A DNA stretch of 64,000 bases from Enterococcus sp. BWB1-3 (lineage in GTDB: Bacteria > Bacillota > Bacilli > Lactobacillales > Enterococcaceae). Shown piece after piece: positions 19,282 to 28,733 of the stretch. Numbering within the stretch: position 1 is the stretch's first letter; every line of letters begins with the position of its first letter. A program made the position numbers and the translations under genes. The notes below the pieces were generated by a model. The model saw nothing but the letters and a program-made list of their open reading frames with translations. It did not search any database and was not told where the DNA came from. Where the stretch lies: NCBI RefSeq assembly GCF_016745275.1, contig NZ_JADOEP010000011.1:1-64000 (forward strand), written 5' to 3'.

Positions 19282-20088
19282 TTGAAGAAATTAATCGCCA
19301 TCGATTTAGATGGAACAACACTTAACGCTCAATCTCTGATCAGTAACAAGACAGAACATATATTAAAAAAAGCGATTGCCCAAGGTCACTATGTCAGTAT
19401 TGCTACAGGTCGTCCCTATCGCTTGAGCCATCAATTTTATCAGCAGCTCAATTTAGATACTCCCATGGTTAACTTTAACGGCGGACTCGTTCATATACCA
19501 GATAAAGTATGGGATAGAGAGCGGGCTTCCAGTGTCCATCGTGATATTGTTTTTGATATCCTCTCTCAGAAGAGTGCACTGAATCTTGATTTTGTTGCCG
19601 CTGAGAATAAAGAAACCTTCTTTATTGACAGCTTTGATTATTTTGACTCTGCTTTTTTTGCAGCTGAACCAAATGAAAAAAATCTGCTGACCGTTCAAAA
19701 TATGACAACTAACCCTACTTCATTGATGATCTGTCCGGCAAAGGATCGTGTTGATCAGGTTTCTGAAGTCTTAACAAAGGAATATGGAAAAATTCTGGAT
19801 ATTCGTACATGGGGCGGCGCCATGCCTATTCTTGAAATTGTGGCGAAAGGAATCCAAAAAGCAAAAGGCGTGGCTGAAGTAGCAGATTTTCTGAGCATTC
19901 AGCAAAAAGATGTTATTGCGTTTGGTGATGAGCATAATGATGAAGAAATGATCGAATATGCCGGGTGGGGCGTTGCCATGAATAATGCCGCTGACAGAAT
20001 CAAAGAAGTTTCCAATGATATAACCGATAAAACAAATGATGAAGACGGTTTGGCTGATTATCTGGAAAAATACTTGAATTTAAATTAA
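19282..20088 (+). CDS. Cof-type HAD-superfamily phosphatase
   Basis: Cytoplasmic sugar-phosphate or related small-molecule phosphatase of 268 aa. HAD motif I is AIDLDGTTL (nucleophile Asp in DLDGT), motif II in SIATGRP, a lysine in the KGIQKAKGV segment, and motif IV FGDEHNDEEMI. The C2-type cap lies between motifs II and III, as in the Cof/YkrA group. It uses a TTG start, supported by AAGGAGG 7 nt before it. Monocistronic with its own promoter and a strong terminator. Substrate unknown. Confidence 0.9.
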   Translation: MKKLIAIDLDGTTLNAQSLISNKTEHILKKAIAQGHYVSIATGRPYRLSHQFYQQLNLDTPMVNFNGGLVHIPDKVWDRERASSVHRDIVFDILSQKSALNLDFVAAENKETFFIDSFDYFDSAFFAAEPNEKNLLTVQNMTTNPTSLMICPAKDRVDQVSEVLTKEYGKILDIRTWGGAMPILEIVAKGIQKAKGVAEVADFLSIQQKDVIAFGDEHNDEEMIEYAGWGVAMNNAADRIKEVSNDITDKTNDEDGLADYLEKYLNLN

Positions 20089-20098
20089 CTTGATTCTA

Positions 20099-20168
20099 AA
20101 AAGAAGCTGTAAAGCAATCGCTTCCCGACAAAACTGTCTTGGAGCTGCTTGCTTTACAGCTTCTTTTT
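20099..20168 (+). terminator. Terminator of the HAD phosphatase gene
   Basis: AAGAAGCTGTAAAGCAA pairs with TTGCTTTACAGCTTCTTTTT across a 30-nt loop, ending in a T-run. Confidence 0.85.
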
Positions 20169-20181
20169 CTTTCTTCACGTT

Positions 20182-20578
20182 CTAATCTCTGTTGCTTTCC
20201 TTACACATCCGCACATCAATCTCATTCTTCATTTGAGGAGAAGACAGCCCTTTTACATATAACAACGTCAACCAGCTTTCTGCCCCATCTAAAAACCCAT
20301 TAAGCATTGCGTTCGTTCATCGAAATCAATAGGTTCCACAAGGTAAATAACCAATTCCGTCACATCCCGAACAGCCATCTCAGGGACCTCCAGATTTCTT
20401 TGAACCTTTTTCAACACTTCTTTAAACTGTTCTTCAGCTTTTTCAGAAAGTATGCTGTTTTTGTTATTCCAACCTGTACTGACAGTGTCAACCATCCTAA
20501 ATCTCCAGAACATTCAATTTGACGAATACAAGCTTCCAATAGTTGATGCACCGCTTCCAGGTTTCTTTTTTGTTTCAT
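20182..20578 (-). pseudogene. Frameshifted small gene of unknown function
   Basis: Three minus-strand reading frames join into one protein-like sequence. It starts MKQKRNLEAVHQLLEACIRQ at 20578, breaks by a stop after about 54 codons, continues in another frame as EKAEEQFKEVLKKVQRNLEV...LVIYLVEPIDFDERTQ, and finishes in a third frame as LNGFLDGAESWLTLLYVKG...KESNRD before TAG at 20182. Codon-like composition persists across the shifts, which argues for recent damage of a gene of about 130 aa rather than noise. No family recognised. The N-terminal part is helical and charged. Confidence 0.6.
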
Positions 20579-20694
20579 ACGTGTTTTCCCTTATCTTTTG
20601 TCCGATGATTCTTAAACTGCTTTCAATCTATGTTGAAACAAAAAAAGTGCATACTTTAAATAGTATTGCTGACCTGAAATATATCTGATTAAAC

Positions 20695-21345
20695 TTAAAA
20701 GAATCTTCTTAAAATATCAATCAAGTACGTAACAAGTCGAAATAAAATATACACTGTAAAGAGGTTTACCAAAATAAGACGTAGTAAATTCGTAGAGCTT
20801 GCTTTAATATTTCTCCACATAAATGGACGCAGGAAACGAGGAACCCGGGAAACTTTATTCATTTTAAGTCGATAGTCCGTGCTATAGGTCAATTCAAGCA
20901 TATTGTAATATAACACTTGAAACGGCTGTTTGGTGAATAACGTTTTTGTAAAACCAACTAATAACGTCAAATCTCTGTTATTTGAAGGAAGATTGCGGGA
21001 GCCCTGTTTGTTAATTCTAATTTTTTCGCTATCATTCACTAAGATATTATATGTAAATTCATCTTCTTCAATTTTTTTAATTTGAACGTTCGCCTGATTT
21101 TCTAACAAAAATTGCTCATAGAGCTGATTGAAAGCTAGTCGTTGTTTGATAAAGAAAAAGAATCCAGCACCAAACAGAAGAATGAGTAAGAGATTAACTA
21201 CCAAACTATCTGGATAGAAAAACGTGTAAATACTTAAGATCGGCAAAGGAACAGCCATCAAAATGATCCGCTTCAAATAATAGCTGCGATACATTCCTTC
21301 CATTGTTCGCTTGTAATAACTAAAATCCAGTTCAACATATTCCAT
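20695..21345 (-). CDS. Uncharacterised membrane protein
   Basis: 216 aa. Two hydrophobic helices near the N terminus (about residues 27-44 and 49-67), a hydrophilic central domain that looks cytoplasmic, and a third hydrophobic helix near the C terminus (about 186-208) followed by RRFF. The central domain contains a YCXC-like pattern DRLKMNKVSRVPRFLRPF and a beta-rich segment, reminiscent of the YcxB-like group of Firmicute proteins, but I do not recognise it firmly. ATG start with GGAGCAATTTT upstream. It stands alone, with the broken gene on one side and the intron remnant on the other. Function unknown. Confidence 0.75.
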   Translation of the reverse strand: MEYVELDFSYYKRTMEGMYRSYYLKRIILMAVPLPILSIYTFFYPDSLVVNLLLILLFGAGFFFFIKQRLAFNQLYEQFLLENQANVQIKKIEEDEFTYNILVNDSEKIRINKQGSRNLPSNNRDLTLLVGFTKTLFTKQPFQVLYYNMLELTYSTDYRLKMNKVSRVPRFLRPFMWRNIKASSTNLLRLILVNLFTVYILFRLVTYLIDILRRFF

Positions 21346-21649
21346 AAAATTGCTCCTTTAATTTGCTGCAGCTGACCAAGGAACCAACCTAACCTTATAC
21401 ACTACAACAGTTTATAAATAAAAAAGAATTGTTCTCACTAAAATACTAAGAAGCAAACTCTTTCTAATTATTATAACCCAAGTAAAGGCTGATTTCGATA
21501 ATAAACTTTTTTTGAATTTACCTCAAATTTTAGAAACGAATACAGAAAATCATTGAACTAACAGTATTTCGAAGTGTATTTCATTTGTTTAGAAAACAGC
21601 TGCCGTAACTACTGATATAATAGGATTTTTAGCGACTAATGGGTAAATT

Positions 21650-22402
21650 CAAATAATCTTTTCATTCAAATGATAGATTCCTTGTACTTCTTCCCCAACT
21701 CCTCTTTGTCAGGCGTTTCAGTTTGTACTTTAATTGTTGTATGGAAAGCTGGTGAGGTCTCGCTTGATGACTCCTGCTTTACGGGGTAAAAAAAAACAAC
21801 TCCTAATAACTTAAACTTTGGGTCTGTTGATTTTGTGATTTTTCACTATTGCAATCAATCCTATTCATCCACACCAACAGCTCCTTTGCTCCACTTTATT
21901 GCTTCCTTCAGATTTTTCTGCTCTAACATCTGAACCATTAGCTTTCCTACATACATTATGTTATTTTTTTGTAGATTCGGTATCTAATTCCACATTTTTT
22001 GTTAGCGTTTTCTCCTCTCTACTTGAGATTTTTCTAACAATAAATTCATTCACCCCTTCGCTTATATTAACTTTCACCGCCCCTCTTCATTACTATGGCT
22101 TCTACTTATGCGATTATTCGTCACAGTCTTTCTATATACCAAGTAATCACAGGTAAAAAAAATTGGGCTGACTTCTCACGTTCAGTTATTTATCACTAAA
22201 AGAGTTTGGGGCAAATACATGAGACCTGCCCGGTTAAGGTGCAACCTCTTCCTTTCCATCTATTTGTCAAACTGGAGATTTGCTTTAGACTTCCTTCTGA
22301 TCCTGTATCACCATAGACCCCCTTGTCCTCAGCCAGGCTTTTCCCACTACTCGGACATGCTGTGGACTTGCCCCCATTAAAGCTTGCCATGCTAGGCAAA
22401 CC
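21650..22402 (-). mobile_element. Decayed group II intron (reverse transcriptase mostly deleted)
   Basis: On the minus strand, just past the rpmE terminator, lies about 250 nt of relatively GC-rich structured sequence unlike its surroundings (for example GGTGATACAGGATCAGAAGG and GAGGTTGCACCTTAACCGGG), then a fragment encoding MVQMLEQKNLKEAIKWSKGA-VGVDE (21861-21938), the typical N terminus of intron reverse transcriptases, cut by a stop. Further on are FKLLGVVFFYPVK (frame ending near 21790) and LKYKLKRLTKRSWG (21662-21736), matching the C-terminal maturase region. The catalytic RT centre and domain V are missing, so it is dead. Position directly after a terminator hairpin is the known habit of class C introns, though I cannot assign the class. 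Confidence 0.72.
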
Positions 22403-22405
22403 AAA

Positions 22406-22437
22406 AAAGCAGAATTCTTCTTATAAAGAATTCTGCT
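22406..22437 (-). terminator. Terminator of murA-rho-rpmE
   Basis: AGCAGAATTCTT pairs with AAGAATTCTGCT; on the minus strand TTTTTTGG follows. The intron remnant begins at the T-run. Confidence 0.85.
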
Positions 22438-22462
22438 AAACATTGGCATAATAACGTTTTTA

Positions 22463-22726
22463 TTATTCTCCAGCGTTTGCGTCTTTGAGACCGTATTTCT
22501 TGTTGAAACGGTCCACACGTCCATCCGCTTGAGTGAATTTTTGACGTCCAGTATAGAATGGATGAGAATCAGATGTGATTTCCACACGAATCAATGGATA
22601 TGTGTTGCCATCTTCCCATTCAACTGTTTCTTGAGAGGCTTTTGTAGAACCTGACAAAAATTTAAAACCTGTTGTTGAATCCATGAAAACTACTGGATGA
22701 TAATCTGGATGAATCTCTTGTTTCAT
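22463..22726 (-). CDS. rpmE2: Ribosomal protein L31 type B (bL31, zinc-independent)
   Basis: 50S subunit protein of 87 aa. [16 protein letters not shown] at the N terminus and [24 protein letters not shown] at the C terminus identify bL31; the CxxC zinc cysteines are absent, which marks the type B paralogue. ATG chosen because GAAGGAG lies upstream; a 10-codon in-frame extension would include that site. Last gene of murA-rho-rpmE, the conserved Firmicute order. Confidence 0.95.
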   Translation of the reverse strand: MKQEIHPDYHPVVFMDSTTGFKFLSGSTKASQETVEWEDGNTYPLIRVEITSDSHPFYTGRQKFTQADGRVDRFNKKYGLKDANAGE

Positions 22727-22826
22727 AATCTTTTTCGCTCCTTCGCCCTGAGCCATTTGCTGAATCAGAGTTTATTTTGTCAAAATACAACAGTACAATA
22801 ATAGCACGTTTCAATTTTGGTTGCAA

Positions 22827-24122
22827 TCATCTTTTCAAATTTCTTTTTGGACCTGGTTTACTGAACGAAACATCATGAAATGCTTCAAAAAACTCAGTAT
22901 TACTCTTTGTTCTTTTCAAAAACTTGATAAACTGCTCTGTATAATCAAGCGAGTCCCCAGTCATGTTATTTCTAAGCTTCCAAATCTCTTCAAGGTGTTT
23001 GCTGTTCATCAGCAGCTCTTCTTTTCTGGTTCCTGATTTCTTAATATCGATCGCAGGGAAAATACGCCGCTCTGCAAGATCTCTTGAAAGATGAAGTTCC
23101 ATATTTCCAGTTCCTTTAAATTCTTCATAAATCATATCATCCATTCGGCTTCCGGTATCAACCAGAGCTGTTGCCAAAATTGTCAGACTGCCGCCCTCTT
23201 CAATATTTCTGGCAGCTCCAAAGAATCGTTTTGGTTTATAAAAAGCAGCAGGATCAATTCCCCCGCTTAATGTGCGGCCGCTTGGTGGAATAACCAGATT
23301 ATAAGCTCTGGCAAGACGAGTGATACTATCCATCAAAATCACTACATCCCGTTTATCCTCAACCAGACGCATTGCTCGATCCAACACCAGTTCGGTTACT
23401 CGTGTATGATTTTGGGGCTGCTGGTCAAATGTAGAGGAAACAACATCTCCTTTGACACTGCGTTCCAGATCAGTCACTTCTTCCGGACGTTCGTCAATTA
23501 ATAGAAGGATCAATTCCACTTCCGGATGATTTTCTGTAATTCCATTGGCAATCTCCTTCAGAACACTAGTTTTACCTGCTTTTGGAGGAGCAACGATCAG
23601 CCCTCGCTGACCAAAGCCGACTGGAGAAAAAATATCAATCATTCGAGTAGAAACTCTTCCCGGTGTTGTTTCAAGCTGAATTTGCTTTTCCGGATATAAA
23701 GGTGTCAGTGCAGGAAAATGCGGACGCTGCTTTGCTTCTTCCGGATCTTTGCCATTCACACTCTCTACGTGCATCAACCCGTAATAACGTTCTGATTCTT
23801 TAGGCGGGCGAGCTTTACCTGCAACCTTATCTCCATTCCTCAGACCGAATCGCCGAATTTGGGAGGAAGAAATATAAATATCTTCTGCACTTGGTCCATA
23901 ATTGATTGGACGCAAAAAACCATAGCCATCCTGAGAAACAATATCTAGAATCCCTTCCATAAAGAAGAAACCCTGCTTCTCAGCTTGAGCACGAATTACT
24001 GCCAAAGAAAGCTCTTTTTTATTCATCTGACTGTAGTAAGGAATTTTAAACTCTTTTGCATAAGCGTAAATATCCTTCAGCGTACTGTTTTCCAGTTCCG
24101 CCATCGTCAAATAGTCACTCAT
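22827..24122 (-). CDS. rho: Transcription termination factor Rho
   Basis: Hexameric RNA-dependent ATPase that ends transcription. 431 aa. An N-terminal Rho-N/SAP-like helical domain ([21 protein letters not shown]), the cold-shock-like RNA-binding domain ([30 protein letters not shown]), then the RecA-type ATPase with Walker [14 protein letters not shown], Walker [16 protein letters not shown], the Q-loop and R-loop around [21 protein letters not shown]. The ATG overlaps the murA stop as ATGA, so translation is coupled. Enterococci keep Rho, unlike streptococci. Confidence 0.97.
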   Translation of the reverse strand: MSDYLTMAELENSTLKDIYAYAKEFKIPYYSQMNKKELSLAVIRAQAEKQGFFFMEGILDIVSQDGYGFLRPINYGPSAEDIYISSSQIRRFGLRNGDKVAGKARPPKESERYYGLMHVESVNGKDPEEAKQRPHFPALTPLYPEKQIQLETTPGRVSTRMIDIFSPVGFGQRGLIVAPPKAGKTSVLKEIANGITENHPEVELILLLIDERPEEVTDLERSVKGDVVSSTFDQQPQNHTRVTELVLDRAMRLVEDKRDVVILMDSITRLARAYNLVIPPSGRTLSGGIDPAAFYKPKRFFGAARNIEEGGSLTILATALVDTGSRMDDMIYEEFKGTGNMELHLSRDLAERRIFPAIDIKKSGTRKEELLMNSKHLEEIWKLRNNMTGDSLDYTEQFIKFLKRTKSNTEFFEAFHDVSFSKPGPKRNLKR

Positions 24123-25399
24123 TGACTCACCTCAAATTCTTTTTCCGTTTCTATCATCTGAATATCTGCACCAAGACCTGTCAGTTTTTCAATAATGTGA
24201 TCATAACCGCGTAAAATATATTCAACATTATAAATTGTTGTGGTTCCTTCAGCCATCAGTCCTGCTGCGACCAGGCATGCGCCTGCTCTCAAATCAGATG
24301 CAGTAACTTCCGCACCATGAAGCTTTGCAGGTCCGTTTAAAAGAATCATATTGCCTTCAACAGAAGCATTAGCGCCCATTCTTGCAAGTTCAGGAATATG
24401 CTTGGTTCGTTGAGAATAGATTGTGTCCACTACCTGACCGGTTCCATGTGCTTTTAACAGAAGCGGTGTCAGAGGCTGTTGTAAATCCGTTGCAAATCCT
24501 GGATAAGGATACGTTTTTACATTAATCATTTTTAAGTCATCAGAAGGATGTACCTCTATCATATCTTCTTCGATAGTCATTTTGACGCCCATCTCCTGAA
24601 GTTTGGCGATAAAACTCTCCAAATGTTCATAGATCACATTTCGAACTTTTACTCCCTGCCCCATTGCTGCTGCAATAGACAAGTACGTCCCGGCTTCAAT
24701 CCGATCTGGAATAATGGAATGGCGGCAGCCATGCAATTCCTCTACCCCTTCAATTCGAATGATGTCTGTGCCGGCTCCACGGATTTCAGCACCCATGTTA
24801 TTCAACAATGTTGCTACATCAATAATTTCAGGCTCTCGTGCAGCATTTTCAATGATTGTTTTACCTTTTGCTTTGACCGCAGCCAGCATAACATTAATAG
24901 TTGCTCCGATAGAAACCATATCCATAAAAATTCTGGTTCCGGTAAGCTCCTCATCTGTACGTAAATACATCGCACCATGTTCATTGGTAACTGCCGCACC
25001 TAATGCTTCAAAGCCTTTCACATGAAGATCGATTGGACGAGGACCTAAATAGCAGCCTCCCGGAAGACCAACGACTCCTTCACCAAATTTTCCCAATAGA
25101 GATCCCATAAAATAATAGGAAGCCCGCAAGCTGTTTATTTTGCCTGTAGGCATTGGGACTGAAACAATCTCAGTTGGATCAATCACCAGCGTATTGTCTT
25201 TAAATGTCGTTTTGGCACCCATGATTTCAAGAATCTCAATCAGCGAATGAACATCTTGAATATCCGGCACGCCGTCTAAAGTAACAGGTGAATCAGCCAA
25301 AATTGCTGCTGGAATTAAAGCTACTGCACTATTCTTTGCGCCGCTTACCCAGACTTCACCTTTTAAAGGTCGATTACCATTAATTACTATTTTTTTCAT
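24119..25399 (-). CDS. murA: UDP-N-acetylglucosamine 1-carboxyvinyltransferase
   Basis: First committed step of peptidoglycan synthesis, transfer of enolpyruvate from PEP to UDP-GlcNAc; the fosfomycin target. 426 aa. Signature [15 protein letters not shown] near the N terminus and catalytic Cys116 in [12 protein letters not shown], plus ALTPLLLKA-like [13 protein letters not shown]. The intact cysteine predicts normal fosfomycin sensitivity at this locus. Firmicutes usually carry two murA copies; linkage to fba and rho fits the second copy (murZ/murA2). ATG start after TAGGTGAG. Overlaps rho by 4 nt. Confidence 0.95.
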   Translation of the reverse strand: MKKIVINGNRPLKGEVWVSGAKNSAVALIPAAILADSPVTLDGVPDIQDVHSLIEILEIMGAKTTFKDNTLVIDPTEIVSVPMPTGKINSLRASYYFMGSLLGKFGEGVVGLPGGCYLGPRPIDLHVKGFEALGAAVTNEHGAMYLRTDEELTGTRIFMDMVSIGATINVMLAAVKAKGKTIIENAAREPEIIDVATLLNNMGAEIRGAGTDIIRIEGVEELHGCRHSIIPDRIEAGTYLSIAAAMGQGVKVRNVIYEHLESFIAKLQEMGVKMTIEEDMIEVHPSDDLKMINVKTYPYPGFATDLQQPLTPLLLKAHGTGQVVDTIYSQRTKHIPELARMGANASVEGNMILLNGPAKLHGAEVTASDLRAGACLVAAGLMAEGTTTIYNVEYILRGYDHIIEKLTGLGADIQMIETEKEFEVSQ

Positions 25400-25616
25400 C
25401 TATTTATCTCACCTAACTATGTCAGAAACTGAGCTATTTTTTAATATACCCAAACTATTCTAACACAAGACACTTCAATAAAAAAGAAATCTTTTCAAGA
25501 ATAACAAAACAGCTGCCAATTGAGCTTAAAAATCTCCATCAACAAATCTGAACTCTATATTGATTCTGCTGCTGTTTTTCTTTGAGCATCATTCCCAAAA
25601 TTTTTAATGTTAATTA

Positions 25617-25655
25617 AAAAAACTGTCCCAGCTTATTTCACTTGGACAGTTTTTT
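25617..25655 (-). terminator. Terminator of fba
   Basis: AAAACTGTCC pairs with GGACAGTTTT; minus-strand T-run after the second arm. Between this and the murA start (25400-25616) I see no gene. Confidence 0.85.
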
Positions 25656-25676
25656 ATTGCTCCTTAGAATCAGGAA

Positions 25677-26543
25677 TTATGCTTTGTTGTCAGAACCGAA
25701 CCATTCAATACGTTGTTCAACCAGTTCAGTAATTGCTTTTGTACCAGGTGCCAATAATTTACGAGGGTCAAAGCCTTTACCTTCAAGGTCTTTGCCTTCT
25801 TCAATATATTTACGCGTCGCAGCAGCAAATACTTCTTGTGCTTCTGTATTTACATTAATTTTAGAAACACCCATTGAAATGGCTTTTTGAATTTGATCTA
25901 AAGGAATACCAGATCCTCCATGCAATACTAATGGAATGTCGCCAACAGCGTCCGCAATAGCTTGCAGGTGATCAAAAGCCAGACCAGACCAGTTGTCTGG
26001 ATAAGCACCGTGAATATTGCCAATTCCGCAAGCCAGGTAGTCAATGCCGGTTGCAACCATTTGTTTACATTCTTCTATATCAGCTAATTCGCCGGAACCA
26101 ATGATCCCGTCTTCTTCTCCGCCGATAGAACCAACTTCACATTCTACAGAAACGCCTTTAGCATGAGCTTTCGCTACAACGTCTTTTGCTTTTTCGATGT
26201 TTTCCTCAAATGGAAGATGAGATCCGTCAAACATAACTGAAGTATAGCCGACTTCGATACATTCCAGTGCATCTTCATATTCACCGTGGTCTAAGTGAAG
26301 TGCTACAGGTACAGTAATACCCATTGAATCAACTAAATCTTTTACTAGGTCGTAACATACTTGATAACCGCCCATGTATTTTGCAGCTCCCATAGAAGTC
26401 TGGATTAATACTGGTGCTTTTTTAGCTTCAGCAGCTTCAAGAATCGCTTTTGTCCATTCCAAGTTATTTGTGTTGAATCCTCCAACACCGTAGCCGCTTT
26501 TACGTGCTGCTTTAAGAAATTCTGTTCCTGATACTAATGGCAT
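25677..26543 (-). CDS. fba: Class II fructose-1,6-bisphosphate aldolase
   Basis: Zinc-dependent aldolase splitting fructose 1,6-bisphosphate into DHAP and glyceraldehyde 3-phosphate. 288 aa, the Firmicute FbaA length. GGFNTNNLEWTKAILEAA at the N terminus, the zinc motif VALHLDHGEYEDALE, YTSVMFDGSHLPFEEN, further ligands in GNIHGAYP and PLVLHGGSGIP. ATG start after TTAGGAGGAATTTTTT. Monocistronic. A perfect 7-bp-arm palindrome lies in the leader near the predicted start of transcription. Confidence 0.97.
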   Translation of the reverse strand: MPLVSGTEFLKAARKSGYGVGGFNTNNLEWTKAILEAAEAKKAPVLIQTSMGAAKYMGGYQVCYDLVKDLVDSMGITVPVALHLDHGEYEDALECIEVGYTSVMFDGSHLPFEENIEKAKDVVAKAHAKGVSVECEVGSIGGEEDGIIGSGELADIEECKQMVATGIDYLACGIGNIHGAYPDNWSGLAFDHLQAIADAVGDIPLVLHGGSGIPLDQIQKAISMGVSKINVNTEAQEVFAAATRKYIEEGKDLEGKGFDPRKLLAPGTKAITELVEQRIEWFGSDNKA

Positions 26544-26576
26544 AAAAAATTCCTCCTAAGTTTAAAAACCATATTT

Positions 26577-26594
26577 GTTAAGGCTATCCTTAAC
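26577..26594 (-). promoter_or_regulatory. Palindrome GTTAAGG-N4-CCTTAAC in the fba leader
   Basis: Perfect inverted repeat with 7-bp arms, 11-28 nt downstream of a TGA-TAAAAT extended -10 (26605-26610). The position just after the start site fits a repressor operator; a small RNA hairpin is the alternative. Confidence 0.45.
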
Positions 26595-26604
26595 CAACAG
26601 ATTC

Positions 26605-26610
26605 ATTTTA
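26605..26610 (-). promoter_or_regulatory. Extended -10 of the fba promoter
   Basis: Minus-strand TGA-TAAAAT; no good -35. The rest of the 379-bp gap to the YitT gene (26611-26922) holds no gene I can support, only a 30-codon open frame starting GTG that I do not trust. Confidence 0.45.
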
Positions 26611-26922
26611 TCACTATTTTTGGTACTTTTCTACTAAAATTACCTCTTTCAGAAAATTTTATACAGGCTTTCACAAAGTAGTCTGTATGGGAAATGCTCC
26701 GACGTAAATTCTCCGGTTTCTTCACACCAATCAATCCCCTCTAAACTATTACAGCTTGTTCAGTTTTTGATCGTATAAAACTTTAAGTCGTGCTCTGCAG
26801 GATAGGTTGAAGAAATAGGCCTTTCCATACAATAATTTTATTTTCAAACGATCTATGAAGAACTGTTCAGTTACGCTTTTTTGATGCTTTTGATAAATTT
26901 TCAGCTGCCGCTAATAACAATT

Positions 26923-27852
26923 TTATTTGATCCGATGCTTTTTCAATTCAGGAAAGTTTCCGGTTGATTTAAATGCTCTTTGTTCCTCTTCATTGGCAAA
27001 ACGCCCCAGTACTGTCTGGGTCGGAACTATATTCACAAATGCATTTTCATCATACATCTGCACTACCTGTTCCAATTCATATAGTTCATAGCGTGTGATG
27101 ACCATCATAATCATCTTTCCTTCAGCTTTTGAATACCCTCCTATTGATGGCAGCAAGGTCATCCCTCTGGCAATTTGTTCTGCAATCCCCTGAATAACAG
27201 AATCAGGGTTTGTCGTGACAATCATTGCTGTTACTTTTTGGTGACTGGTATGCAGCGTATCAATCACTTGGGTCATGCAGTAAATGGAAATGATCGTATA
27301 AAGCGCACTCTCCCAGTTAAACAGAAATCCGGCTATAGCGACAATGATACTGTTTAAAGCAAAAATATAGTTGCCGACTGTTCTCCCTGTTGTTTTAGAC
27401 AAAACCAGAGAAACAACATCCATCCCGCCAGTGGTAAAACCCATTTTCAATGAAAAGCCTGCACCGATTCCAAGCAGAACTCCGCCCACAATTGCATTCA
27501 TTAGCGGATTGTCTGTTACTGTATATACAGGTACAACCATTGTAAGCAATGAAATGCAGGCAACATTCACAAAGCTGAAAATTGTCGCTTCCTTTCCAAG
27601 CTTCCAAAAGCCTAAAATAAAAATTGGCAGATTGAGAAGTAAAATAAAAATACCTGTATCTATGGTGACTGAAAAATTACTGTATAGCAGTGTCGCTAAA
27701 ATTTGAGCAATTCCGTTCATTCCAGCTGAAAAAACTTTTGCAGGAATCAAAAACAAATTCAAGCCCATTGCTCCTGTCAGCCCGGTTAGGAAAATGACTA
27801 TAACTCTTTTCATAAATTCTGATTTCTTTCGTGAAGCAAGAACGTTTCCCAT
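26923..27852 (-). CDS. YitT family membrane protein (DUF161 + DUF2179)
   Basis: Integral membrane protein of 309 aa. Five or six N-terminal hydrophobic segments carry the YitT pattern (GLNLFLIPAKVFSAGMNGIAQI, GFTTGGMDVVSLVLSK), and the C-terminal cytoplasmic domain from about residue 210 is DUF2179 (KVTAMIVTTNPDSVIQGI-RGMTLL and YELYELEQVVQMYDENAFVNIVPT). The family is widespread in Firmicutes with poorly defined roles. ATG start after AAAGGAGTAG. Monocistronic, no clear terminator. Confidence 0.9.
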   Translation of the reverse strand: MGNVLASRKKSEFMKRVIVIFLTGLTGAMGLNLFLIPAKVFSAGMNGIAQILATLLYSNFSVTIDTGIFILLLNLPIFILGFWKLGKEATIFSFVNVACISLLTMVVPVYTVTDNPLMNAIVGGVLLGIGAGFSLKMGFTTGGMDVVSLVLSKTTGRTVGNYIFALNSIIVAIAGFLFNWESALYTIISIYCMTQVIDTLHTSHQKVTAMIVTTNPDSVIQGIAEQIARGMTLLPSIGGYSKAEGKMIMMVITRYELYELEQVVQMYDENAFVNIVPTQTVLGRFANEEEQRAFKSTGNFPELKKHRIK

Positions 27853-28075
27853 CTACTCTACTCCTTTACTTTCAATTATTTTATATTCATCTTAACCAGA
27901 TTAGCTGTTTTTTATTCTTAAGAACAAAATTGCGCATACTGAATAAGCTAAACTCTGTCATTTCAAAGGTCTCTATGTTTCCAGCCAAACCTTCCGGAAA
28001 ATAATTTCTCTGATAAAGAATAACAGGTTATGGGAAGAAAAAAAAGGATTTCTCTCTGATTTTTCGGATAAGCTC

Positions 28076-28104
28076 TTGTCTGTTCCTGCCATCATTGATA
28101 CTAT
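28076..28104 (+). promoter_or_regulatory. Promoter of the yajQ gene
   Basis: TTGTCT (28076-28081), 17-nt spacer, TACTAT (28099-28104). Confidence 0.5.
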
Positions 28105-28136
28105 TAGTAAAACAACAGTATACAGGGGGTTACAAA

Positions 28137-28631
28137 ATGGCAGCAAAGGATGCAAGTTTTGATGTAGTTTCTGAAATGAATATGGAAGAAGTTAAAAATG
28201 CAATGCAAATCGCATTGAAAGAAATTAAAAATCGCTTTGATTTTAAAGATTCACTCGTTGATATTAAACTTGAAAATGGGCGGCTGGTCGTTGTTGCTGA
28301 TGATGACTATAAGGTTGAACAAGTAAAAGATGTATTGTTCAGCAAATTAGTGAAACGGGAAGTACCTATCAAAAACATTCAGTTTTCTGATAGTGAAAAA
28401 TCTCTTGGCGGAACAGCACGTCAATATGGCGAGCTGATCAGCGGGATCGATAAAGAAAATGGAAAAAAGATTAACAATGAAATAAAAAAATCCGGATTGA
28501 AAGTTAAGTCTCAGTATCAGGAAGATAAAATTCGGGTGACAGGGAAAAGCCGTGATGACCTTCAACAAGTTATTACATTGCTGAGAAAACTGGATCTGCC
28601 GCTGGAACTGCAATTTACAAACTATCGATAA
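28137..28631 (+). CDS. YajQ family cyclic-di-GMP/nucleotide-binding protein (UPF0234)
   Basis: 164-aa cytoplasmic protein matching the YajQ family across its length: KDASFDVVSEMNMEEVKNA at the N terminus, RFDFK, and the C-terminal VTGKSRDDLQQVITLLR. Family members bind nucleotides, and in Xanthomonas a member is a c-di-GMP receptor; the role in Gram-positive cocci is not clear. The ATG at 28137 has AGGGGG 7 nt before it; an earlier in-frame ATG at 28095 lies inside the promoter. Plus-strand single gene with a strong terminator. Confidence 0.92.
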   Translation: MAAKDASFDVVSEMNMEEVKNAMQIALKEIKNRFDFKDSLVDIKLENGRLVVVADDDYKVEQVKDVLFSKLVKREVPIKNIQFSDSEKSLGGTARQYGELISGIDKENGKKINNEIKKSGLKVKSQYQEDKIRVTGKSRDDLQQVITLLRKLDLPLELQFTNYR

Positions 28632-28637
28632 TATCAA

Positions 28638-28684
28638 ACAGCCTCATGAAAACAAAAACAGCGTTTTCCTGAGGCTGTTTTTTA
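28638..28684 (+). terminator. Terminator of yajQ
   Basis: AACAGCCTCA-GAAAAC pairs with GTTTTC-TGAGGCTGTT, then TTTT. Confidence 0.9.
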
Positions 28685-28733
28685 CAGTCAGTTTAATAAA
28701 TTTTTTCTAACACTTTTTTTGTAGGCAGCTGCC

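Noticed and set aside
22196-22587. Minus-strand frames after rpmE (KSTACPSSGKS and similar)
   Set aside because: They lie in the non-coding 5' part of the group II intron remnant or overlap rpmE out of frame.
24548-25025. Long plus-strand frames inside murA
   Set aside because: Shadow frames; the minus-strand product is a full-length MurA with all motifs.
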